From assembly GCA_938049225.1 (NCBI GenBank), contig CALICM010000026.1, positions 1 through 34,558 on the forward strand: a stretch of 34,558 nucleotides of DNA, given 5' to 3'. The stretch is from an uncultured Paracoccaceae bacterium. Its GTDB lineage: Bacteria; Pseudomonadota; Alphaproteobacteria; Rhodobacterales; Rhodobacteraceae. The notes under the pieces were generated by a model. The model searched no databases. It was not told the origin of the DNA and was given only the letters and a program-made list of their open reading frames with translations. Both the position numbers and the translations under genes were made by a program. How positions within the stretch are numbered: position 1 is the first letter of the stretch; every line of letters starts with the position of its first letter. Of this stretch, positions 23,075 through 31,152 are shown piece after piece.

Positions 23075-25785
23075 ACCAATCCTTCAGCACCATCTCTCTG
23101 ACAGTGAACGACCGCGCGGTAACCGTGCCAGCCAACCCCAAACGCCGGTTGTCCGAAGTGCTGCGCCAAGACCTTGCCCTGACCGGGACCAAATCCGGCT
23201 GCGACGCGGGCGACTGTGGTGCCTGCACGGTGCTGCTGGATGGCGCGGCGGTTTGCGCTTGCCTGACACCCCTGATCCGCGTCCAAGGCCGCGCGGTAAC
23301 CACGGTCGAGGGGCTTTCAGGTGACACCCTCGCCCCGCTTCAGCGCAGCTTTCTGCGCCACGGCGCCGCGCAATGCGGGATCTGCACGCCCGGCATGTTG
23401 ACCACAGCCACCGCCTTGTTGGCCGAGGTTCCCCAGCCCAGCCGGGCCCAGACCGAGGCCGCTTTGGGCGGCGTGCTGTGCCGCTGCACCGGTTATGCCA
23501 AGATCATCGACGCGGTGATGGATGTGACCGACGCCCCGGCACCAAACCACGCCGCAGGTGCGGCGGTGGGCGCGCCGGTCGAACGGCTCGACGGCCCGCC
23601 CAAAGCCACCGGGGCCGAGGTTTTCGGGGCCGACCATATTCCCCAGAACACGCTGTTAGTGCGCGCCATCCGCAGCCCGCACCACGCCGCCGATTTCACT
23701 TTTGGCGACATCAAGGCTTGGGCCGCCGCCCAGCACCCACCGATACATGTCTTCACCGCCGCTGATATCCCCGGCAGGAACCGCTTTGGCGTCATCCCCA
23801 GCTTCGCCGACCAGCCCGCCCTGGCGGAAAGCCACACGCGCCACCGCGGCGAGGCGGTCGCCCTGGTCGCTGGCGAGCCCGCAACACTCGAGGCGCTGGA
23901 TCTCGGCACTTTTCCCATCACCTGGACGCCGCGGCCCGACAACTTGAAACCGCAATCGGACACGCTGATCCACCCCGATCGGCCCGAAAACACCCTTATC
24001 ACCGGCAAGGTCAGCACCGGGAACCCCGACACCGCCATCGACAAAGCCACCCATAGGGCCACCGGCCAGATCACCACGGCCTACGTCGAACATGCCTATA
24101 TCGAACCCGAGGCCGGTGTCGCCTGGATCGAGGGCGATACACTGGTGATCCAAGCCTGTACCCAGGCCCCGATCATGGACCGCGACGACACCGCCCGGAT
24201 CCTGGCCCTGGCGCCCGAGCGGGTGCGGATCATCCCCGCAGCCGCCGGGGGTGGGTTTGGCTCGAAACTGGACCTCTCGCTGCAACCGTTGATCGGTCTG
24301 GTCGCCCTGAAAACCGGCCGCCCGGCGCGGATGGTCTTCACCCGAGGCGAGAGTATGACCGCGACCACCAAACGCCATCCCGCAAGCATGACCGCCACCA
24401 TCGGCTGCGACGCGACAGGTCGGATCACAGGCATGCGCTTTGGCGGGACCTTTAACACCGGCGCTTATGCCAGTTGGGGCCCAACAGTCGCCGTGCGCGT
24501 GCCAGTCCATGCTTCGGGCCCCTACCGCACACCTGCGTATCACGCGACGGCCTGCGCGGTGCATTCCAATGGCCCGCCCTCTGGTGCTTTTCGCGGCTTT
24601 GGCGTGCCGCAAGCCGCGATCCTGCAAGAAACCCTGTACGACGACCTGGCGCTGCAGGCGGGGCTCGATCGCTTGGCCTTTCGCCGTCTGAATGCTTTGC
24701 AAGACGGCGACCGCACCCCCTGCGGGCAAGAGATCCACGGCGTCGGTATCGCGGATTGCCTGGATGCCCTGCAACCCGCTTGGGACGAAGCCCTGACACA
24801 GGCCGCCGCGTTCAACGCTGACAATGCCATGCTTAAACGTGGCGTCGGCGTGGCCTCCTGTTGGTATGGCTGCGGTAACACCGCCCTGCCGAACCCCTCG
24901 ACAATCCGCCTGGGTATTACGCCAGACGGGACGCTCAGGATCCACCAAGGCGCCACCGACATCGGCCAGGGGGCCAACACTGTCATCCCCCAGATTGCCG
25001 CCGACGCGCTGGGAATGCCCCTGGCGCAATTCCAAATCATCGGTCCCGATACGGCTCTCACGCCAGATTGCGGGAAAACCTCCGCCTCGCGCCAGACCTT
25101 CATCACCGGAACAGCGGCGCTGCGCGCAGGCCAAAGCTTGCGCGCCAAGATCCTAGCCCTGACCAATATGGGTCCCAATGCCACCTTGGCCCTGCATGGC
25201 CACACCCTGACCGTCACGGACGCGCAATCCGAAAGTCGCATCACCCTGTCCAGCTTGCCCGCAGACCCGCAAGGCTACGTCCTGTCGACTGAAGAGACCT
25301 ACGACCCGCCCACGCAGGCCCTCGACGAGAACGGTCAAGGTGTCCCCTATGCTGTCTACGGCTATGGCGCCCAATTGGCCCAGGTCGAGGTCGACACCAC
25401 CCTGGGCACCACGCGCGTCCGCCACATCACTGCTGCCCACGACCTGGGCCGGGTGATCAACCCGCTGCTCGCGCAAGGCCAAGTCGAAGGCGGCGTCGCC
25501 CAGGGCCTTGGCATGGCTTTGATGGAGGAGTTTATCCCCGGCCGGACCGAGAACCTGCACGACTACTTGATCCCCACCACCGGCGACATGCCTGAAATCC
25601 GCAGCATTTTCATCGAAAAACCCGATCCCGAAGGGCCCCTGGGTGCCAAGGGCCTGGGCGAGCATGTCCTCATCCCCACCGCACCGGCGATCCTCAACGC
25701 CATTCGCCACGCCACCGGCGCGCGCATCACCCGCCTGCCCGCGCTCCCGCACCGGGTGCTCGCCGCAATAAAGGCCGCGCAATGA
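23071..25785 (+). CDS. Fused [2Fe-2S]/molybdopterin hydroxylase (xanthine dehydrogenase family)
   Basis: A 904-residue fusion. Residues 1-150 are the two [2Fe-2S] domains: C44-C49-C52-C64 (plant-type) and C102-C105-C137-C139 (helical). After a linker, about 170-904 form the molybdopterin-binding catalytic part: GGGFGSK (393-399), AFRGFG (506-511), QVEGGVAQGLG and GAKGLGE with the catalytic Glu864. These enzymes hydroxylate a carbon next to ring nitrogen using water. Purines, nicotinate, isoquinoline and others are substrates in the family, and the exact one cannot be read here. The fusion order (small subunit in front of large) with a separate FAD subunit is less common than three separate subunits. 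GTG start. XdhC-type maturation genes are not in the window. Confidence 0.93.
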   Translation: MNQSFSTISLTVNDRAVTVPANPKRRLSEVLRQDLALTGTKSGCDAGDCGACTVLLDGAAVCACLTPLIRVQGRAVTTVEGLSGDTLAPLQRSFLRHGAAQCGICTPGMLTTATALLAEVPQPSRAQTEAALGGVLCRCTGYAKIIDAVMDVTDAPAPNHAAGAAVGAPVERLDGPPKATGAEVFGADHIPQNTLLVRAIRSPHHAADFTFGDIKAWAAAQHPPIHVFTAADIPGRNRFGVIPSFADQPALAESHTRHRGEAVALVAGEPATLEALDLGTFPITWTPRPDNLKPQSDTLIHPDRPENTLITGKVSTGNPDTAIDKATHRATGQITTAYVEHAYIEPEAGVAWIEGDTLVIQACTQAPIMDRDDTARILALAPERVRIIPAAAGGGFGSKLDLSLQPLIGLVALKTGRPARMVFTRGESMTATTKRHPASMTATIGCDATGRITGMRFGGTFNTGAYASWGPTVAVRVPVHASGPYRTPAYHATACAVHSNGPPSGAFRGFGVPQAAILQETLYDDLALQAGLDRLAFRRLNALQDGDRTPCGQEIHGVGIADCLDALQPAWDEALTQAAAFNADNAMLKRGVGVASCWYGCGNTALPNPSTIRLGITPDGTLRIHQGATDIGQGANTVIPQIAADALGMPLAQFQIIGPDTALTPDCGKTSASRQTFITGTAALRAGQSLRAKILALTNMGPNATLALHGHTLTVTDAQSESRITLSSLPADPQGYVLSTEETYDPPTQALDENGQGVPYAVYGYGAQLAQVEVDTTLGTTRVRHITAAHDLGRVINPLLAQGQVEGGVAQGLGMALMEEFIPGRTENLHDYLIPTTGDMPEIRSIFIEKPDPEGPLGAKGLGEHVLIPTAPAILNAIRHATGARITRLPALPHRVLAAIKAAQ

Positions 25786-25800
25786 CCGCCGCGCCAAAGC

Positions 25801-25863
25801 CTGCCCTACTTTGTCCCCCAAATATCCCGGGGAGCGCGAGGGGCTGGCCCCTCGCTCCGCCCC
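25801..25863. repeat. Dispersed intergenic repeat, copy B, with a strong hairpin
   Basis: Motif 25805-25828 matches copy A near 11.6 kb. It is followed by a stable hairpin: GAGGGG (25838-25843), loop CTGG, CCCCTC (25848-25853), extended by GGAGC (25831-25835) with GCTCC (25854-25858) across a 2-base bulge. It lies in the 96-bp gap between the hydroxylase and the reductase-like gene. There is no T-run, so it could be an mRNA processing or stability element rather than a terminator. Confidence 0.6.
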
Positions 25864-25881
25864 TTACCCAACACGCGACGC

Positions 25882-27309
25882 ATGACCGATAAGCCCAAAA
25901 AGCTTCGCTGCGACGCCTGCCCAGTGATGTGCTACATCGCCGAAGGGCGCACTGGCGCCTGCGACCGCTATGGTAACCAAGACGGCCAGATCATCCGCTG
26001 TGATCCACTGACCATCCTCGACCGTCGCTTGAAGGCGGGCGACCAACTGCGCCCCTTCTTGAACGCCGATTGGACTGGTCAGATCACCGACCCGCTGACG
26101 GTCACCGCCGTCGGTGCGGGCACCACCTATCCCGACTATAAACCCGCGCCCTTTGTCGTCTCCCAACAGATCGAGGGCGTTGATACCGTCACCGTGGTGA
26201 CCGAGGCGATCTTCTCGTACTGCGGTGTTAAGGTGAAGATCGACACTGATCGGCACTTGGGGCACGAGGCCGCCACTGTCCGTGCCCAGGGCGAGGCCGT
26301 GGGCCATGTCATGACCAGCGAATATGGCTCGCAAATGCTATCCCTGGGTGGCGTCGACCACCTGACAGGTGGCTCGAAGTCCGAGGGACGGGTCACTTGC
26401 GACACCCTTCTTGCGCTCTGCAATGCCGAAGCGGTCGAACTGACCATCGACGGCGGTGCCACCGTCATCGTCCAGGCGGGCCAGCCGCCCATCGTCGACG
26501 GCCAGGCCGAGCATCGCATGCGCGTCGGCTGCGGTTCGGCCACAATCGGCATGTTTGCCGCCCAATGGCAGGGGCTGGTCGACGACGTTGTCATCGTTGA
26601 TGATCATATCACCGGCGTGGTGTCCGAGCACCAGGCGGGCAAGGTCTTGGGCTGGCCCGATACCGGCATCCGCATCAAAGGGCGCCGTTCCACGCCCGGC
26701 CGCTATTTCCAAGTCGCCCAGCCCGGCCTCGGCTGGGGTGGTACGGATATCGAGGATCCTCTCACAATCCTCGGCTCTTGGCGCCCCGAGAAAGGCGCGC
26801 GACCCGGCCTGACCTTGCTGATGATCTCAACCACCGGCGAGCAGTTTGCCTATTACGTCCTTGACGATAGCCTCACACCCCAGCCCGCGCCGCTGCCCGA
26901 AGCTTTGCGCGACTCTGTCGATCTGATCACTGAAAACTGCGAACCCGCCCTCTGCACGGTCCTCTTTACTGGCGGGGCGGGCGGCTCGTTACGCTCGGGC
27001 GTCACACAGAACCCGGTGAAACTGACCCGGTCGATCCATGCGGGCGAAACCCGCCTGACCTGCGGCGGGGCCGAGACCTATATCTGGCCCGGCGGCGGCA
27101 TCACCTTGATGGTGGATGTGACCAAACTGCCCCCAGGGGCCTTCGGCACGGTCCCCACCCCGGCGCTTGTCGCTCCCTTGGAGTTCATCCTAAGCCACGA
27201 GACCTATCGCGCGCTGGGTGGCCACGAAGCTGCCATCCGCAGCCTGGGCGACATCCTGGAACATGGCGGCGAATACGGCGCCGACAGCCGCGCCATCGGC
27301 CGTCCGTGA
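25882..27309 (+). CDS. 6-hydroxynicotinate reductase-like iron-sulfur protein
   Basis: A 475-residue protein resembling 6-hydroxynicotinate reductase, which in Eubacterium barkeri uses reduced ferredoxin to make 1,4,5,6-tetrahydro-6-oxonicotinate. An N-terminal cysteine cluster C10-x2-C13-x3-C17-x9-C27 (then C40) looks like a [4Fe-4S] site. The rest is a large alpha/beta region with many Gly-rich loops (VGCGSATIGMF near 215-225, LTGGSKSEG, FTGGAGGSLRSGVTQNPV). G-S-A-T (218-221) somewhat resembles S/T-G-A-T flavinylation sites. The start ATG 25882 is the only good one. It overlaps the UPF0280 gene by ATGA. The specific substrate is inferred from the family name and from the hydroxylase and HyuAB upstream. 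Confidence 0.78.
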   Translation: MTDKPKKLRCDACPVMCYIAEGRTGACDRYGNQDGQIIRCDPLTILDRRLKAGDQLRPFLNADWTGQITDPLTVTAVGAGTTYPDYKPAPFVVSQQIEGVDTVTVVTEAIFSYCGVKVKIDTDRHLGHEAATVRAQGEAVGHVMTSEYGSQMLSLGGVDHLTGGSKSEGRVTCDTLLALCNAEAVELTIDGGATVIVQAGQPPIVDGQAEHRMRVGCGSATIGMFAAQWQGLVDDVVIVDDHITGVVSEHQAGKVLGWPDTGIRIKGRRSTPGRYFQVAQPGLGWGGTDIEDPLTILGSWRPEKGARPGLTLLMISTTGEQFAYYVLDDSLTPQPAPLPEALRDSVDLITENCEPALCTVLFTGGAGGSLRSGVTQNPVKLTRSIHAGETRLTCGGAETYIWPGGGITLMVDVTKLPPGAFGTVPTPALVAPLEFILSHETYRALGGHEAAIRSLGDILEHGGEYGADSRAIGRP

Positions 27310-28151
27310 TGCAGCCACCGCAAACCGCCCTTTTGCCCGATGGGCGTCTGCATCTGCATCACGGCCCGATTGACCTGATCGTCCAAGCCCATGGCCCCGG
27401 TCGGGCCCAGGCGCTGAGCCGCGCCACCGCGCGCTTTCAAACCGTCCTGGGAAGCCTCGCGGCTATTCTACCCGACCTGCGCCGACCCGTGACACCAACA
27501 ACGCGCCCCTTCCCCGACAATCCCATCGCCAATCGCATGTTGGATGCCACGCGGCCTTTCATGGGCCACGTCGTTACCCCAATGGCCGCCGTTGCGGGCG
27601 CCGTGGCGGACGAGGTTCTGCAAACCATCGCCGCCACCCCTGGCATCCCCAAGGCCTGGGTCAACAACGGTGGCGACATCGCGGTCCATTTGACCCCGGG
27701 CGAGACGTTCCTTGCCGCCATCGCAGGCACCCCCAGTACGCAAATCACCCTCACCCACCGGGACGAGGTTCGCGGCATCGCCACCTCGGGCTGGCGCGGG
27801 CGCAGCCACTCGCTAGGGATCGCCGACAGTGTCACGGTTCTGGCCAAAACTACCGCCGCAGCCGATGCCGCCGCCACACTAATCGCCAATGCCGTGGATC
27901 TGCCGGGGCACCCCGCTATCAGTCGCGCGGCGGCGCAAACCCTGTCGCCTGACAGCGACCTAGGCACGCGATTGGTCACTACGGATGTTGGTCCACTCAC
28001 CGCCGCCGAAACCCGGCGGGCCTTGGAAAAGGGGCAAACCTTTGCTCAGACCTGCCAATCCCAAGACCTGATCCAAGCTGCTTATCTGACCCTCAATCAC
28101 CGGCACTGCCAAACCGGCCGCATCAATACCCTGGAACCGACCCATGCCTGA
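27306..28151 (+). CDS. UPF0280 family protein (ApbE-like fold)
   Basis: A 281-residue protein of the UPF0280 family, which shares the fold of the flavin transferase ApbE. Seen in sequence: PMAAVAGAVADEVLQTI (about 91-107), A-W-V-N-N-G-G-D-I-A-V-H-L (about 117-129, like the ApbE N-x-G-G-D/E block), and GIATSGWRGRSHSLGIADSVTVLA (about 156-180), matching the ApbE active-site stretch with S-x-x-x-x-G and the Asp. No enzymatic role is established for UPF0280. Its position directly after a redox Fe-S protein, with an ATGA overlap, makes covalent flavin attachment to that protein a reasonable hypothesis. The next gene starts before its stop (8-bp overlap). Confidence 0.85.
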   Translation: MMQPPQTALLPDGRLHLHHGPIDLIVQAHGPGRAQALSRATARFQTVLGSLAAILPDLRRPVTPTTRPFPDNPIANRMLDATRPFMGHVVTPMAAVAGAVADEVLQTIAATPGIPKAWVNNGGDIAVHLTPGETFLAAIAGTPSTQITLTHRDEVRGIATSGWRGRSHSLGIADSVTVLAKTTAAADAAATLIANAVDLPGHPAISRAAAQTLSPDSDLGTRLVTTDVGPLTAAETRRALEKGQTFAQTCQSQDLIQAAYLTLNHRHCQTGRINTLEPTHA

Positions 28152-28725
28152 TTTCACCTTACGCAAAACCATGATCTTCCTTGAAGAGATCCACCATGAC
28201 GGCGGCCCTTCAGGGTCAATACCCCGCCATCGCGGCGCGATCCTGGCCGTGGTCTCGAACCCCTATGCGGGCGGGTACACCGCTGATATCACGCCGGGGA
28301 TGGAGGCGCTGAAGCCGCTGGGCTTGCGAATGACAGACCAGCTGATCCAAGCCATGGGCGGGATCGAGGGGATCGACGGCTATGGCAAAGCCGCGATGGC
28401 GGGTGAAAATGGCGAGTTGGAACACACCGCGCTTTGGCATGTGCCCGGCGGCTATGCGATGCGCGAGCGCTTGGGCGAGGCCCGCGCCATCGTCCCATCG
28501 TCCATGAAGCAGGGTGGCCCCGGCACCCGGATCGACATCCCCCTTGGCCATATCAATGCCGCCTATGTCCGCAGCCATTTCGACGCGATCGAGGTCGGCC
28601 TGCCCGACGCACCGCGTGCGAACGAGCTGTTGTTCGCCCTGGCCATGACCAAAGGGCCCCGCATCCATGCTCGTGTGGGTGGTTTGGCGGCGGAAGACGT
28701 GAAGGGTCAGGACGGCTTGCGGTAG
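28144..28725 (+). CDS. DUF1185 (amino acid synthesis family) protein
   Basis: A 193-residue protein of the family PF06684/DUF1185, whose solved members have a variant of the Bacillus chorismate mutase fold and unknown activity. Sequence hallmarks are the N-terminal LRKTMIFLEEIHHDGG, AILAVVSNPYAGGYT, IDGYGKAAMAGENGELEHTALWH, GGPGTRIDIPLGHINAAYVRSHFD and the C-terminal R-I-H-A-R-V-G-G-L. His and Glu in the GENGELEHTALWH block are candidate catalytic or binding residues. It is the last gene of the plus-strand set. Because it overlaps UPF0280, the two are probably made together and may act on the ring-opened product or on cofactor handling; the sequence does not decide. Confidence 0.88.
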   Translation: MPDFTLRKTMIFLEEIHHDGGPSGSIPRHRGAILAVVSNPYAGGYTADITPGMEALKPLGLRMTDQLIQAMGGIEGIDGYGKAAMAGENGELEHTALWHVPGGYAMRERLGEARAIVPSSMKQGGPGTRIDIPLGHINAAYVRSHFDAIEVGLPDAPRANELLFALAMTKGPRIHARVGGLAAEDVKGQDGLR

Positions 28726-28735
28726 CGTTGCCCGC

Positions 28736-28753
28736 GGCCGCAAGTCAGCGGCC
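28736..28753. terminator. Shared hairpin between two converging operons
   Basis: GGCCGC (28736-28741), loop AAGTCA, GCGGCC (28748-28753) form a perfect 6-bp stem between the DUF1185 stop and the stop of the converging ABC ATPase gene (28 bp apart). Only two T residues follow on the plus strand, so intrinsic termination would be weak; it may act in both directions. Confidence 0.45.
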
Positions 28754-30343
28754 TTATCCCGCAGCGCGTGTGGGCAATACAGGCGTGGCGGCCAATAGGC
28801 TGCGGGTATACGCGTGAGTGGGGTTGGCAAAGACCGCTTCGGTCGGCCCCTCCTCGACAATGCGCCCCTCTTTCATCACCAGGACCCGGTCGGTGATCCG
28901 CCGAACCACATGCAAATCATGACTGATGAACAGATAGCTCAGTCTGTAGCGCTCAGTAAGATCCGCCAACAAGTCCAGGATCTGCGCCCGCACCTGGACA
29001 TCCAGCGCCGAGACCGCCTCGTCCAGCACGATCAGCGAGGGCTTGATGATCAGCGCCCGGGCAATCGCGATCCGCTGCCGCTGGCCGCCCGAGAACTCGT
29101 GTATGTGCTTGCGCGCATCGGACGCCTGCAGGCCCACAGCCTCAAGGGCCTCGGCCACAGCAATGTCGCGGGCAGGTCCGGTTGGCGGACGGTCCAACAG
29201 ATGAAACGGCTCGGTCACAAGTCGCGCAACCCGGTGCCGTGGGTTGAAAGACCCATAGGGGTCCTGGAACACCACCTGCAGTCGCGCCCGTGCTGCCACC
29301 GACACGGCGCCCGCCACAATCGGTGCGCCATCCAGCGCGATCCGCCCGCCCTGCAGCGGCTCAAGCCCCAGGATCGCGCGGGTCAGGGTTGATTTCCCGC
29401 AACCGCTTTCGCCCACCAGCCCCAGGTTTTCGCCATGGCGCAGGTTGAAGCTAACGCCATCCACCGCGACTTTCGGCGCCGCCCGCCCCCACAGGCCCAG
29501 GCGCCGCCCCGGATAACGCCGCACCGCGCCCTCAACCTGCAGCAGCGGCACATCGCCTTCGTGGGGCGGCCGGTCCGGGTGGTGTCCCGAGGCGTCGAAC
29601 AGCGCCCGCGTGTAGGGATGTCGCATATGGGCAAAAACCTCAGCCGTCGGCCCCGCCTCAACCACCTCGCCTGCGCGCATGATCGCCACGTCGTCAGCCA
29701 CGCCCGACACCACGGCCAGGTCATGGGTGATCAGGATCGCGCCCATCCCATCCTCGTCCACCAAACGCCGGATCAGGGCCAAGATCTGCGCCTGCGTGGT
29801 GACATCCAGCGCCGTCGTCGGCTCGTCAGCGATCAGCAGCTTGGGGCGTCGCGCGATGGCCATGGCGATCACCACGCGCTGCCGTTGACCGCCCGACAGC
29901 TCGTGCGGATAGCGCCCCAGGGGAAACTCGGGATCGGGCAGTCCGACCCGGTCCAAGACCTCGCGTGCCCTGGCCCGTGCCAAGCGCGGCGACAGCCCGT
30001 CGTGCAGCCGCAGCGTCTCGGACACCTGATCGCCGATAGTTTGCAGCGGGTTCAGCGCTGTCATCGGCTCCTGAAACACCATGCCGACCTGCGCCCCGCG
30101 CACAGCCCTCATCCGCCGCTCGCTGAAATCCGTCAACACCTGCCCATCCAGCCGAACCGTCCCCGAAACCTCTGCCCCACTGGGCAGCAGTCGCATCACC
30201 GACAGCGCCGTCATCGATTTGCCCGAGCCGCTTTCGCCGATCACGCCCAAGATCCGCCCCGGGGCGACATCCAGCGAAACCTCCCGCAGGATCGGCGTGC
30301 CATGGATCGCCACCGTCAGCCCCCTGACCCGCAACAGGCTCAT
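28754..30343 (-). CDS. Dpp/Opp-type ABC transporter, fused ATP-binding protein (two NBDs)
   Basis: A 529-residue protein with two ATPase domains in tandem, equal to DppD plus DppF. The first has Walker A G-E-S-G-S-G-K-S (36-43), signature [32 protein letters not shown]; the second (from about 265) has G-E-S-G-C-G-K-S-T near 310-318 and [16 protein letters not shown] with [12 protein letters not shown], where the usual DEP is DEA. The [14 protein letters not shown] block is typical of DppF. The oligopeptide-type C-terminal region is short, so no iron-sulfur extension is evident. It is encoded last in a four-gene set and overlaps the DppC-like gene by ATGA. Confidence 0.93.
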   Translation of the reverse strand: MSLLRVRGLTVAIHGTPILREVSLDVAPGRILGVIGESGSGKSMTALSVMRLLPSGAEVSGTVRLDGQVLTDFSERRMRAVRGAQVGMVFQEPMTALNPLQTIGDQVSETLRLHDGLSPRLARARAREVLDRVGLPDPEFPLGRYPHELSGGQRQRVVIAMAIARRPKLLIADEPTTALDVTTQAQILALIRRLVDEDGMGAILITHDLAVVSGVADDVAIMRAGEVVEAGPTAEVFAHMRHPYTRALFDASGHHPDRPPHEGDVPLLQVEGAVRRYPGRRLGLWGRAAPKVAVDGVSFNLRHGENLGLVGESGCGKSTLTRAILGLEPLQGGRIALDGAPIVAGAVSVAARARLQVVFQDPYGSFNPRHRVARLVTEPFHLLDRPPTGPARDIAVAEALEAVGLQASDARKHIHEFSGGQRQRIAIARALIIKPSLIVLDEAVSALDVQVRAQILDLLADLTERYRLSYLFISHDLHVVRRITDRVLVMKEGRIVEEGPTEAVFANPTHAYTRSLLAATPVLPTRAAG

Positions 30344-31152
30344 GCCCGCGCCTTTCGCACGCGCGGGTCCAGCAGATCTCGCAACCCGTCGCCCATCAGG
30401 TTCAGCCCCAACACCATCAGCACGATCGACAGGCCCGGCACCAGTGCCAGATGCGGGGCAAAGCTGATCATCGTCTGCGCCTCAGCCAACATCCGGCCCC
30501 AGCTGGGCGTTGGCGGTTGCGCGCCCAGGCCGACGTAAGAGAGCCCCGCCTCAGCCAGAATGCCCAGGCTGAACTGGATGGTCCCCTGCACGATCAACAG
30601 ATTAGCGACATTGGGCAGGATATGTTCGACACTGATCCGGATCCGCCCCTTCCCCGCGACCCGCGCGGCCAGAATGAACTCGCGGGTCCAAAGCGACAGC
30701 GCCGCACCGCGCGTCACCCGCGCAAAAACCGGCACGTTAAAAATACCGATGGCGATGATAGCATTCAGGGCCGAGGGGCCAAAGACCGCCGTGATCAGGA
30801 TCGCGATCAGCAGTGCTGGGAAGGCAAAGACCAGATCGTTGCCCCGCATGATCACCTCGTCCAACCAACTGCCGCGCGTGGCCGCCGCCGCCAGGCCCAG
30901 GGGCACGCCCAACCCCATACCGATCCCCACTGCAACCAAAGCGACGGCGATCGAGACCCGCGCACCGACCATCACCATCGACACCAGGTCGCGCCCGAAG
31001 TGATCCGTGCCCAGCGGATAGCTGCCGCCGGGTGGTTGCAGGCGGTTGGCGATGTCAACGGCTGTCACATCCCCCGGCGTCCAAACAAAAGACACCGCTG
31101 CCGCCGCGACAAAGACCGCCGCCAAAAGCCCGCCCAGCACCAGCGCCCGCAT
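30340..31152 (-). CDS. Dpp/Opp-type ABC transporter permease (DppC-like)
   Basis: A 270-residue inner-membrane permease. LGTDHFGRDLVSMVMVGARVSIAVALVAVGIG near residues 48-80 and VFARVTRGAALSLWTREFILAARVAGKGRIRISVEHILPNV (the EAA-type coupling loop) are diagnostic of the DppC group. A longer frame reaches to 31815, but that part is antisense-like to the DppB gene; the start is ATG 31152, which gives an ATGA overlap with the upstream stop. About five membrane segments. Confidence 0.93.
   Translation of the reverse strand: MRALVLGGLLAAVFVAAAAVSFVWTPGDVTAVDIANRLQPPGGSYPLGTDHFGRDLVSMVMVGARVSIAVALVAVGIGMGLGVPLGLAAAATRGSWLDEVIMRGNDLVFAFPALLIAILITAVFGPSALNAIIAIGIFNVPVFARVTRGAALSLWTREFILAARVAGKGRIRISVEHILPNVANLLIVQGTIQFSLGILAEAGLSYVGLGAQPPTPSWGRMLAEAQTMISFAPHLALVPGLSIVLMVLGLNLMGDGLRDLLDPRVRKARA

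Noticed and set aside
29435-30538. Plus-strand ORF of 367 codons opposite the dpp-like ATPase
   Set aside because: It is a His/Arg/Gln-rich antisense shadow typical of high-GC genes with no domain.
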